From contig SLFH01000309.1 of NCBI GenBank assembly GCA_007124345.1, forward strand, positions 1-8,003: 8,003 nt of DNA. Reading direction: 5' to 3'. This DNA is from Phycisphaerales bacterium (GTDB taxonomy: Bacteria; Planctomycetota; Phycisphaerae; Phycisphaerales; UBA1924). The notes beneath the pieces are model-generated. The model ran no database searches. It was not told where the DNA came from and saw only the letters and a program-made list of their open reading frames with translations. Within the stretch, counting starts at the first letter, position 1. Every line of letters begins with the position of its first letter. Positions 1-5,561 of this stretch are shown in pieces. The position numbers and the translations under genes were made by a program.

Positions 1-2
1 CC

Positions 3-302
3 TCGCTCGATGACCGCGCGGCCTCGCTCGGCGAGAGGCTCGCCGGGCTGTGGCACCTGGGCGATCGGGTCTCCTCAAGCCTGCAGTTGTTCGCGTCGGC
101 AGGCGCGGCAGAGCCGCCCTCACCAGCCGCCACGCCGCGCGTCCTGCTCAGCCCCGAGCCGGTGATGCCCTCCTCCCCGACCGGGCACGGCGGGTGGTGG
201 TCGCCCATGGGCTCGGACCTGCCCGGCTTCGAGTCCGGCTGGTACGACCAGCTTACCGATTCGATGCTGCCCCACGATTACGACATCCCGCACGCCCGCT
301 GA
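3..302 (+). CDS. C-terminal fragment of an unidentified protein
   Basis: The reading frame is open from the left edge to a TGA at 300-302, giving about 99 residues of a protein whose start lies outside the window. The visible part begins with a Leu/Ala/Arg-rich stretch that could be helical (SLDDRAASLGERLAGLWHLG). It continues with a Pro/Ser/Ala-rich linker and ends in a Trp-, Asp- and Tyr-rich tail (…GWYDQLTDSM, then LPHDYDIPHAR). I recognise no family. I chose this frame because codon third positions are strongly G/C, frame 2 hits a TGA at 11-13, and a good terminator follows 20 bp after the stop. Frame 1 is also open for about 160 bp, so the frame call is likely but not certain. Confidence 0.7.
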   Translation, partial: SLDDRAASLGERLAGLWHLGDRVSSSLQLFASAGAAEPPSPAATPRVLLSPEPVMPSSPTGHGGWWSPMGSDLPGFESGWYDQLTDSMLPHDYDIPHAR

Positions 303-322
303 GCCGGGCGGGGCCGGCTGGG

Positions 323-344
323 GCGACAGACAGTCGCATTTTTT
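323..344 (+). terminator. Rho-independent terminator of the left-edge gene
   Basis: A 5-bp stem, GCGAC (323-327) and GTCGC (333-337), with loop AGACA is followed after one A by six T (339-344). A second small hairpin, AGCCGG (302-307) with CCGGCT (314-319), lies just upstream and overlaps the last base of the stop codon. The stem is short, but position and T-run fit a terminator. Confidence 0.65.
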
Positions 345-361
345 CGCATAATTCGCCCTCC

Positions 362-398
362 AAAAACGACAGCCGGGCGTCCGTTCGGGTCGCCCGGC
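362..398 (-). terminator. Rho-independent terminator of the secreted-protein gene
   Basis: An 8-bp perfect stem, GCCGGGCG (372-379) with CGCCCGGC (391-398), encloses an 11-nt loop that can add two more C-G pairs. Read on the - strand, the hairpin is followed by GTCG and then five T (complement of the A run at 362-366). It sits about 65 bp past the stop of the 465-962 gene and faces the + strand terminator, so the two convergent genes are insulated from each other. Confidence 0.75.
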
Positions 399-464
399 GC
401 CGTCCGCCGCTGCCTCATCCCGGGTTGCTCGCGTTGGGTGAGGTTACTTGGATCGTTCGGAGAA

Positions 465-962
465 CTAGTTCGACACTTCCGCGAGCATGGCGTTGAGCGT
501 CTGGGCGAGCGAGTCTCGCTGGTCGGGTGTCAGCACGCCGGGGTCTTCGCCGAGCAACTCCAACGCCTCGACGAGGTCCAAAGCGAATTCGTCCAGCTCC
601 GCTGGCGTCAAGTCCTGCTTGATGCCGTAGGCGGCGTAATCGAACTGAAGCTGCTCGGACTCATCGACCACATCGGCGGTCGTGGCCCCGGAACCGGCGG
701 CCATCGCGGTGGCGGTCTGGGTGGCGAGCCTCGCCCGAATGAGCTTGAACAGATCGATGATCTGGTCTCGCCAGATCTGGTGGTCGTCACCGGGGTCATA
801 TGGATTATCGGACTGGAATGGGGTGCCCATCGTCTGAGTATCCATCGATTGGCCGTCACCGGGGCTGTGGACCGCCACGGCGCCGGCCGCTGCCGATGAA
901 AATCCGAAAAATACGGTCGCGATGATCGCAATAGATTTGGTACAGTGTGCGCGTAACGCCAT
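465..962 (-). CDS. Small secreted protein of unknown function
   Basis: 165 residues. The N-terminus is a clear Sec-type signal peptide: a basic start (MALRAHCTKS), a hydrophobic core at about residues 10-22 (IAIIATVFFGF), then a small-residue region SSAAAGAVA with likely cleavage after residue 26 or 30. The mature part is acidic. It has a polar segment (residues about 31-60), a segment likely to be helical (RDQIIDLFKLIRARL), a Thr/Ala-rich middle, and a C-terminal half rich in Leu, Glu and Asp that looks helical (TPAELDEFALDLVEALELLG). I recognise no known domain. The start is fixed by AGGGAGGT (complement of 967-974) four bases before the ATG. It is transcribed away from the sigma factor-kinase operon and shares the 963-1131 regulatory region with it, so a role as a partner or target of that system is possible but unproven. 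Confidence 0.8.
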   Translation of the reverse strand: MALRAHCTKSIAIIATVFFGFSSAAAGAVAVHSPGDGQSMDTQTMGTPFQSDNPYDPGDDHQIWRDQIIDLFKLIRARLATQTATAMAAGSGATTADVVDESEQLQFDYAAYGIKQDLTPAELDEFALDLVEALELLGEDPGVLTPDQRDSLAQTLNAMLAEVSN

Positions 963-966
963 GGCA

Positions 967-974
967 ACCTCCCT
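967..974 (-). promoter_or_regulatory. Strong ribosome binding site for the secreted-protein gene
   Basis: On the - strand the sequence AGGGAGGT lies four bases before the ATG at 962-960. It is a near-perfect Shine-Dalgarno match and decides the start of the 165-residue protein. Confidence 0.75.
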
Positions 975-1056
975 GCGGCTGGGGGGCGTCCCTTGAACGA
1001 CGGTGTGTCATTCCGAGAGGGGCGCGCCCGAGGGCGGTTGTGACAGGACATTGAAG

Positions 1057-1095
1057 TTTTTTTTGGCCGATTCCGGATCTCTATCGTCCGGAATC
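1057..1095. promoter_or_regulatory. T8 tract plus 9-bp perfect inverted repeat in the divergent intergenic region
   Basis: GATTCCGGA (1069-1077) and TCCGGAATC (1087-1095) are exact reverse complements, separated by nine bases. Eight T (1057-1064) stand four bases before the left arm. The repeat lies 36 bp upstream of the sigma factor ATG and about 105 bp upstream of the divergent gene. It is not a terminator on either strand: the T run precedes it on +, and it would be followed by A on -. An operator for a dimeric regulator, or a 5' UTR hairpin of the sigma operon transcript, are the simplest readings. A TTGAAG at 1051-1056 could be a -35 element, but I see no convincing -10 at the right distance. 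Confidence 0.6.
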
Positions 1096-1131
1096 AACCG
1101 AGCGAGGCTCCGACGCGGCGAGAGCGGCCCG

Positions 1132-1818
1132 ATGATCGCGACACCACGCCTGATCTTCGACGAGGACGACGATCGGTCCGGCGAGAGTGCCGAGGACGCC
1201 GTGCAGCCTCCGACCGCTGTCGCGCACGCCTCACCGATGACGCCCAAGGACCTCGAGACCGTGCTCACGCGCGTCCGGGCGGGCGACCGGGAAGCCGCGG
1301 CCGACCTGATGCAGCGCTACGGCCCGATCCTTCGCCGGCGCTTCCGCCACAAGCTCGGCCGATCGCTCCGTCGCCTGTTCGACTCGCAGGAACTCAGCTC
1401 GACGGTTGCCCGGCGTTTCGATCAGTTCGTCCGCTCGGGCAAGGTCCGTGCCGAAACACCCGGCCAGCTCGTCGCCCTGCTCGAGCAGATCGCCAATAAC
1501 GCGCTGGCACGCAAGATCCGTGTCATGGACCACCTCCAGCGGATCGAGTCGGCCGAGGACTCGCCGCTGGCCTCGGCGCTGCTCGAACGACTGCGCACGG
1601 CCGATCAGCAAGGGCCGGAAGAAGCCGAGCTCGAGATCGACCGCCTGCTCCGGTCGCTGGAGTCGCCCGAAGACCGCGAGATGCTCTCGCTCTGGCTCGG
1701 GGGCGCAAGCCACGGGGTCATCGCCGCCCATCTGGACATCTCGCCCGCCGCCGCACGCAAAAGGTGGGAACGCCTGCGTCAGCGGCTCAGAGAACTGATC
1801 GAGGAGCCCGCGTCGTGA
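1132..1818 (+). CDS. ECF-type RNA polymerase sigma factor paired with a Ser/Thr kinase
   Basis: 228 residues from the ATG at 1132. The frame stays open upstream to a GTG at 1003, but that extension runs through the inverted repeat and T tract and lacks protein-like sequence. Only a weak GAGAG (1120-1124) precedes the ATG, and a second in-frame ATG at 1237 (residue 36) would remove an acidic, probably disordered tail. Residues about 40-135 look like sigma region 2, including the RRFRHKLGRSLRRLFDSQEL type of segment seen in planctomycete ECF factors. A variable linker follows. Residues about 165-225 look like region 4, with a helix-turn-helix at about 192-215 (HGVIAAHLDISPAAARKRWE). It would direct RNA polymerase to its own promoter set. 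Its stop overlaps the kinase start, so the two are translated together. The exact ECF group cannot be set by eye. Confidence 0.85.
   Translation: MIATPRLIFDEDDDRSGESAEDAVQPPTAVAHASPMTPKDLETVLTRVRAGDREAAADLMQRYGPILRRRFRHKLGRSLRRLFDSQELSSTVARRFDQFVRSGKVRAETPGQLVALLEQIANNALARKIRVMDHLQRIESAEDSPLASALLERLRTADQQGPEEAELEIDRLLRSLESPEDREMLSLWLGGASHGVIAAHLDISPAAARKRWERLRQRLRELIEEPAS
1801..1806 (+). promoter_or_regulatory. Ribosome binding site for the kinase inside the sigma gene
   Basis: GAGGAG eight bases before the GTG at 1815 supports that start and rules against longer N-terminal extensions running back into the sigma gene. Start and stop overlap as GTGA, which indicates translational coupling. 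Confidence 0.6.
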
Positions 1819-3983
1819 CCGATGCGACAGCCGATCGCGTGATCGACGAGATCCGGCGCATGTCGGCGACGGTCGGCCCTTTCCGTCTGTCGATGCTCCG
1901 CGACCGCCTCAAGGGGCTGGACGACGATGGCCTGGCCGATGTCTTCCTCGCCTTTGGCGAGGCGATGGAGGAGCTCGACGCCTTGGGCAGCGTGACGCTC
2001 CAGGACTTCATGGATGTGCTGCCCGACCTGCCCGAGCGCCCGGTCGTGCTCGACGCGGCGATCGAGACGGTGCTCCGCGCCATGGTCGGCTTCGGCCTCG
2101 ACCCTTCGCAGGCCTCCTCAACCTTGGAGGAAAACTATCCGGAACTGCGCGACGCGGTCCGCACCTCCGCCATGCTCTCTGAGGCCCTGGCCTCCACCCG
2201 GACCGAGGCGCCCGAGCGCCCACGCCGCATCTTCCGGCCTCTGCCCGAGGAGTTCGGCCCCGAGCTCGCGCCGGGCATGCAAAGGTACGAGCTCCGCGAG
2301 CGGATCGGCGCAGGCTCGCACGGCGTCGTCTACCGCGCGATCGACCGCAAGCTCTCGGGCTACGCGTCCCAGGCATTGGTCGCGATCAAGGTGATCGACG
2401 CCAAGAGCACCTCCGCGCTCGCGCGCGACCGCCTCGTCGCCGAGGCGATCAAGGCCAGACGCGTCGACCACCCCAATGTCGTCCGCGTGCTCGACAGGGG
2501 TGTTTCCGGCGAGGACGAAGACTTCGTCGTCTTCGAGTTCGTCGACGGCGAGAGCCTCGCCGACCATGTGAAACACAAAGGCCGGCTCTCGCCCCGGCGT
2601 GCCGCGGAGATCGCCCGGCAGATCGCAGAAGGTGTGCAAGCCGCGCACAACGCGCAGGTTGTGCACTGCGACCTCAAGCCCGCGAACATCATCATCGACG
2701 GGCGGGGCGACGCGCGCGTCGCCGACTTCGGCCTCTCTGTCAGGACGGACGGCTTCTCCGAAGAAGAGCCGGGGGGCAAGCGGTTGCTCGGCAACCTCGC
2801 GTTCATGTCGCCCGAGCAGTTCCGCGCCGCCGAGGGCGCGCACATGCCCGCCGCGGATATCTACGCGCTCGGGGGCATCCTGTACTGGCTGCTGACCGGT
2901 TGGTACCCCAACGGCACGAGCCGCGAGGAGGTCGAGCGGTACCTCTTCGGGCTCGGTGGCAGACCCCACCCGCCCTCGGCCCTCTGCCCTGAGATCGACG
3001 AAGACCTCGAAGCGATCTGCCTGCGGGCGCTCTCGTCCGACGCCCGCCACCGGCACGCCTCCGCGGCCGGGCTCGCCGAAGACCTGCGGGCCTGGCTCGC
3101 GCACGAGCCCTTGCCCTGGCGTCGCCCCACGCTCGCCCGTCGAACCCGCCTGTACTTCCGGAGAAAGCCGAGGGAGGCGTTCACCATCTCGGCGCTGGTC
3201 CTCGCGCTGGTCGCGGGCACGGGGCTGCTTGCGCACATCGACGGACGCTACCGACTCGAAAGGGCGGAGGCCGAACTCGTGCTCGTGCAGCAGCGGGAGA
3301 AGCTGGCCGAGAGCCGGCAGGAGACCGAGATCCGCGAGCGGTTGATCGAGCAGACCCAGCAGTTCATCTCCGACTCCCTGCCGCTGCTCCACGCGCAAAT
3401 CCCCAATCCAACATGGGAAGTGCTGCCGATGCTCTCGCTCCTGGAGGAGACGATCGGAACACCCCTGATGAAGTTCGGCAACGACGGGACGCTCCTGTAC
3501 CACTACCGGTTCGAGATCGCCGAGCGGGTGCTGGAGCGTTACGAGTCCGCGGGGATGTCCCATTCGATCGAGGCGCTCTACTGGCAGCTGAGCCTCGGCT
3601 TCTGGAAACAGCGGGCGTGGGAACCGGAGAAGGCCAGACCGATCCTCGAAGCGAATCTGGAGGCGTGGCGGGCCGTGACGCCCGAAGACCACGCATGGCT
3701 CGACTACGTCGGCATCCTGACGGCCGCCTCCATCGCGACCGTCGAGATGCGAAAGCCCGAGCACGAGCGAGACACCGAGGCGTTGCAAGAGGCCGTCGCG
3801 ATGCTGCTGCGTCACGACGAGATCTGCGCCGGTCCGCGCTGGGGCAGCCCGATCCACCGCACCGTCGGGCAGACGATGGGCTGGCTCCCCCCCGAGGTGC
3901 TCGGCGCGACGCCCGATCAGCGGGCCCTGCTCGAGCAGACGCTGACGCAGGAGTGGGGCGTGAAGCTCAAGCCGAAGGGCTGA
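1815..3983 (+). CDS. Membrane Hanks-type Ser/Thr protein kinase, non-RD, coupled to the sigma factor
   Basis: 722 residues from GTG 1815. Residues 1-154 are a mostly helical, acidic N-terminal region of no family I recognise. The kinase domain spans about 158-445: Gly-rich loop GAGSHG (165-170), VAIK lysine K192, likely helix-C glutamate E210, catalytic loop HCDLKPAN with D286, K288 and N291, DFG at 304-306, SPE at 332-334 and the F-helix aspartate D348. All core catalytic residues are present, so it should be active. Two sites are unusual: C285 replaces the usual Arg of HRD, and GNLAFM (326-331) replaces the usual G-T of the P+1 loop. A basic stretch (RRTRLYFRRKPREA) precedes one transmembrane helix (about 456-475), which puts the kinase in the cytoplasm. 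A possible coiled coil follows (about 480-520), then an external, mostly helical C-terminal domain of about 200 residues that may sense the signal. The coupling suggests it controls the sigma factor. Confidence 0.9.
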   Translation: MTDATADRVIDEIRRMSATVGPFRLSMLRDRLKGLDDDGLADVFLAFGEAMEELDALGSVTLQDFMDVLPDLPERPVVLDAAIETVLRAMVGFGLDPSQASSTLEENYPELRDAVRTSAMLSEALASTRTEAPERPRRIFRPLPEEFGPELAPGMQRYELRERIGAGSHGVVYRAIDRKLSGYASQALVAIKVIDAKSTSALARDRLVAEAIKARRVDHPNVVRVLDRGVSGEDEDFVVFEFVDGESLADHVKHKGRLSPRRAAEIARQIAEGVQAAHNAQVVHCDLKPANIIIDGRGDARVADFGLSVRTDGFSEEEPGGKRLLGNLAFMSPEQFRAAEGAHMPAADIYALGGILYWLLTGWYPNGTSREEVERYLFGLGGRPHPPSALCPEIDEDLEAICLRALSSDARHRHASAAGLAEDLRAWLAHEPLPWRRPTLARRTRLYFRRKPREAFTISALVLALVAGTGLLAHIDGRYRLERAEAELVLVQQREKLAESRQETEIRERLIEQTQQFISDSLPLLHAQIPNPTWEVLPMLSLLEETIGTPLMKFGNDGTLLYHYRFEIAERVLERYESAGMSHSIEALYWQLSLGFWKQRAWEPEKARPILEANLEAWRAVTPEDHAWLDYVGILTAASIATVEMRKPEHERDTEALQEAVAMLLRHDEICAGPRWGSPIHRTVGQTMGWLPPEVLGATPDQRALLEQTLTQEWGVKLKPKG

Positions 3984-3984
3984 G

Positions 3985-4013
3985 TTGAGGCGATTGCGAC
4001 CGATGCGTACGCT
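3985..4013 (+). promoter_or_regulatory. Possible sigma-70-type promoter for the methyltransferase-ogt pair
   Basis: TTGAGG (3985-3990), 17 bases, then TACGCT (4008-4013) gives a moderate match to -35/-10 spacing and would start a transcript about 55 bp before the methyltransferase ATG. The 90-bp gap after the kinase stop has no terminator I can see, so read-through from the sigma-kinase operon is also possible. Confidence 0.3.
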
Positions 4014-4073
4014 CGGAGGCACGCGACCGGACGCGCGTCCCGGGCGGTGCTGCGCCTCCGACAGGAAGGGTTC

Positions 4074-4889
4074 ATGAAGCCAGGCAGTACGCCGCACCAG
4101 TCCGAGCAACCAGCCGACAAACGAGGGCGCTGGTTCAGCGGCACGCGCAAGTTCACCGGCTATATGCAGTTCGCGATGGAGCAGCTCGGCTCGCTCCCCC
4201 CGGGATCAGAGGTCCTGGATATCCCCGCCGGTCTCGGTCAGATGACCGACGCGATGCGGTCGATCGATCTGCGCGTCACGCCCTCGGACATCAACACGGT
4301 GCGAGACGACTATGCCAAAGCCGACATGGACGGCGCCCTCCCTTTCGAAGACGACAGTTTCGACGCGGCCGTCTGCATGGAGGGGATCGAGCACATGGTC
4401 GATCCCGTGCTCCTCGTCGGCGAACTTGTCAGGGTGACTCGACCGGGCGGGATGGTGATCGTTTCGACGCCGAACATATCGAGTTTCTATTCTCGCCTCC
4501 AGTTCCTATTGACCGGGACCTTCTACCAGTTCAACCCGGCGATCATCCGTGATGTCCCGCCTGGCGTCGAGACCGACCGATTCCACATCGCGCCGATGCA
4601 TTTCGCTCGCCTGCGTTACCTCGCGATGTACGCGGGCGCGGAGGTCGAGGCTGTCGGTTCGGACCGCTACAAGCGAAAGGCGCTGATGCCGCTGTATCTC
4701 GTGCTGCACGGCGTCGGGCTGCTCTGGAGGCGTTCGCTGTTCTTCGGAAAACGGGCGAGCCCCTGGGCCGAGCGCAACAAAGACCTGTACCGGTGGATGT
4801 ACTCTCCGCAGATGCTGTTCGGGCGCACGATGATCGTCGTGTTCCGCAAGCGATCTGATCCCAGTGAACAGACCGGGGGTAAGCGATGA
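4074..4889 (+). CDS. Class I SAM-dependent methyltransferase
   Basis: 271 residues from the ATG at 4074, which has AGGAAGGG just upstream (4063-4070). The fold is a Rossmann-type methyltransferase of the Methyltransf_11/UbiE-like kind. Motif I is VLDIPAGLG (residues 47-55). The acidic end of strand 2 is D72, and DMDG (84-87) probably contacts the adenine. The post-motif segment PFEDDSFDAAVCMEGIEHM (90-108) leads to strand 4, and RVTRPGGMVIVSTPN (120-134) is the usual RPGG turn. The C-terminal half has hydrophobic and basic segments (LMPLYLVLHGVGLLWRRSLFF), which could bring it near membranes or a lipid-linked substrate. The substrate cannot be read from the sequence; polysaccharide, lipid and quinone-like acceptors are all open. 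The last bases overlap the ogt start as ATGA, so the two genes are one operon. Confidence 0.88.
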   Translation: MKPGSTPHQSEQPADKRGRWFSGTRKFTGYMQFAMEQLGSLPPGSEVLDIPAGLGQMTDAMRSIDLRVTPSDINTVRDDYAKADMDGALPFEDDSFDAAVCMEGIEHMVDPVLLVGELVRVTRPGGMVIVSTPNISSFYSRLQFLLTGTFYQFNPAIIRDVPPGVETDRFHIAPMHFARLRYLAMYAGAEVEAVGSDRYKRKALMPLYLVLHGVGLLWRRSLFFGKRASPWAERNKDLYRWMYSPQMLFGRTMIVVFRKRSDPSEQTGGKR

Positions 4890-5449
4890 ACCGTACGGCC
4901 GCATCATCACCGGACGCGGGCTGCGTGTTCGTCGAGGCGGGACCCGGGCCGCTTCTGTGGTCCACGATCGACTCGCCCGTCGGCGAGCTGACCCTGATCG
5001 GCGAGCCCGACGGGGTGCTCAGGCGGATCCGCTTCGGCGGGTCGGCGCCCGGGACGGAAAACATGCAGCACGACGCCGATGCCCTGTCGGAGGCGGCCGA
5101 GCAGATCGAAGCGTACTTCGGTGGTCGGCTCCGCCGGTTCGAGCTGCAACTTGCACCGGACGGCACGCCCTTCCAGCGCAGTGTTTGGGCGGCGCTCGCG
5201 GAGATCCCCTTCGGCCAGACCCGGACCTACGCCGAGATCGCGCAGGCGGTCGGTTCACCGAAGGGGGTCCGAGCGGTGGGGGGCGCCAACAAAGCGAACC
5301 CGCTGCCGCTGATCGTGCCTTGCCATCGAGTGATCCGGTCGGGTTCGACGCTCGGGGGCTACCTCTGGGGGCTGGACATCAAGAGCAGACTTCTCCGCCA
5401 CGAGGGACTTGAGGTCTTCAAAGGGCGCGTGGCCGCGCCGTTGTTCTGA
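4886..5449 (+). CDS. ogt: Methylated-DNA-[protein]-cysteine S-methyltransferase (O6-alkylguanine-DNA alkyltransferase)
   Basis: 187 residues. This suicide repair protein moves the alkyl group from O6-alkylguanine (and O4-alkylthymine) in DNA onto its own cysteine. The N-terminal domain opens with the typical strand pair LLWSTIDSPVGELTLIG (23-39). The DNA-binding domain starts at TPFQRSVWAALAEIPFG (94-110), followed by the helix-turn-helix TYAEIAQAVGSPKGVRAVGGA (114-134), in which Y115 and R129 match the base-flipping Tyr and Arg of the family. The active site is PCHRV with acceptor C146, then GGYLWGLDIKSRLLRHEG (157-174), which includes the conserved C-terminal Glu (E173). Length is normal for a stand-alone Ogt; there is no Ada-type zinc or AraC domain. 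It begins inside the methyltransferase stop (ATGA) with GGGGGT a few bases upstream, so expression should be coupled to that gene. Confidence 0.93.
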   Translation: MNRTAASSPDAGCVFVEAGPGPLLWSTIDSPVGELTLIGEPDGVLRRIRFGGSAPGTENMQHDADALSEAAEQIEAYFGGRLRRFELQLAPDGTPFQRSVWAALAEIPFGQTRTYAEIAQAVGSPKGVRAVGGANKANPLPLIVPCHRVIRSGSTLGGYLWGLDIKSRLLRHEGLEVFKGRVAAPLF

Positions 5450-5507
5450 GTCAGCCCGGTTTGTACGGCTAAAGATAGGACATCCGGAGCGGTGACGCAT
5501 TTTTGCC

Positions 5508-5536
5508 CCTGTTTCAGAAACAACTCTTGAAACAGG
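5508..5536. promoter_or_regulatory. 9-bp palindrome, candidate operator
   Basis: CCTGTTTCA (5508-5516) and TGAAACAGG (5528-5536) are perfect inverted repeats with an 11-bp spacer. A smaller palindrome, GTTTC-A-GAAAC (5511-5521), sits inside it, so there are three GAAAC-type half-sites in 29 bp. The right arm overlaps the predicted -35 of the next gene, which is where a repressor would bind. No T run follows on either strand, so it is not a terminator. I cannot match it to a known regulator's site. Confidence 0.6.
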
Positions 5537-5554
5537 CCGCCGATCCGGTATCTT
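5527..5554 (+). promoter_or_regulatory. Predicted sigma-70-type promoter of the 411-residue protein gene
   Basis: TTGAAA (5527-5532), a 16-bp spacer and TATCTT (5549-5554) make a good housekeeping promoter match in an otherwise GC-rich region. Transcription would begin at about 5560-5562, at or just before the GTG codon at 5562, so the message would have almost no leader. The -35 lies within the right arm of the palindrome. Confidence 0.5.
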
Positions 5555-5561
5555 GGCTGTT

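Noticed and set aside
50..496. Open reading frame on + crossing the left-edge gene, both terminators and the end of the secreted-protein gene
   Set aside because: It is Arg/Pro/Ala-rich, starts from a weak codon inside another frame and runs through two terminator hairpins.
1003..1131. 43-residue N-terminal extension of the sigma factor
   Set aside because: The region holds the T8 tract and the inverted repeat and translates to a low-quality sequence with no ribosome binding site. The ATG at 1132 is a better start.
2113..2130. Inverted repeat CCTCC / GGAGG
   Set aside because: It is a short repeat inside the kinase coding region with no T run, so probably chance.
2118..4109. Open reading frame of 663 codons on the - strand
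   Set aside because: It is antisense to the kinase, whose domains and motifs are unmistakable. Long antisense frames are common in GC-rich genes, and this one shows no domain or ribosome binding site.
5490..5504. Possible ogt terminator, GCG-GTGA-CGC followed by T5
   Set aside because: The stem is only 3 bp, too weak to call. The end of the ogt transcript is not visible.
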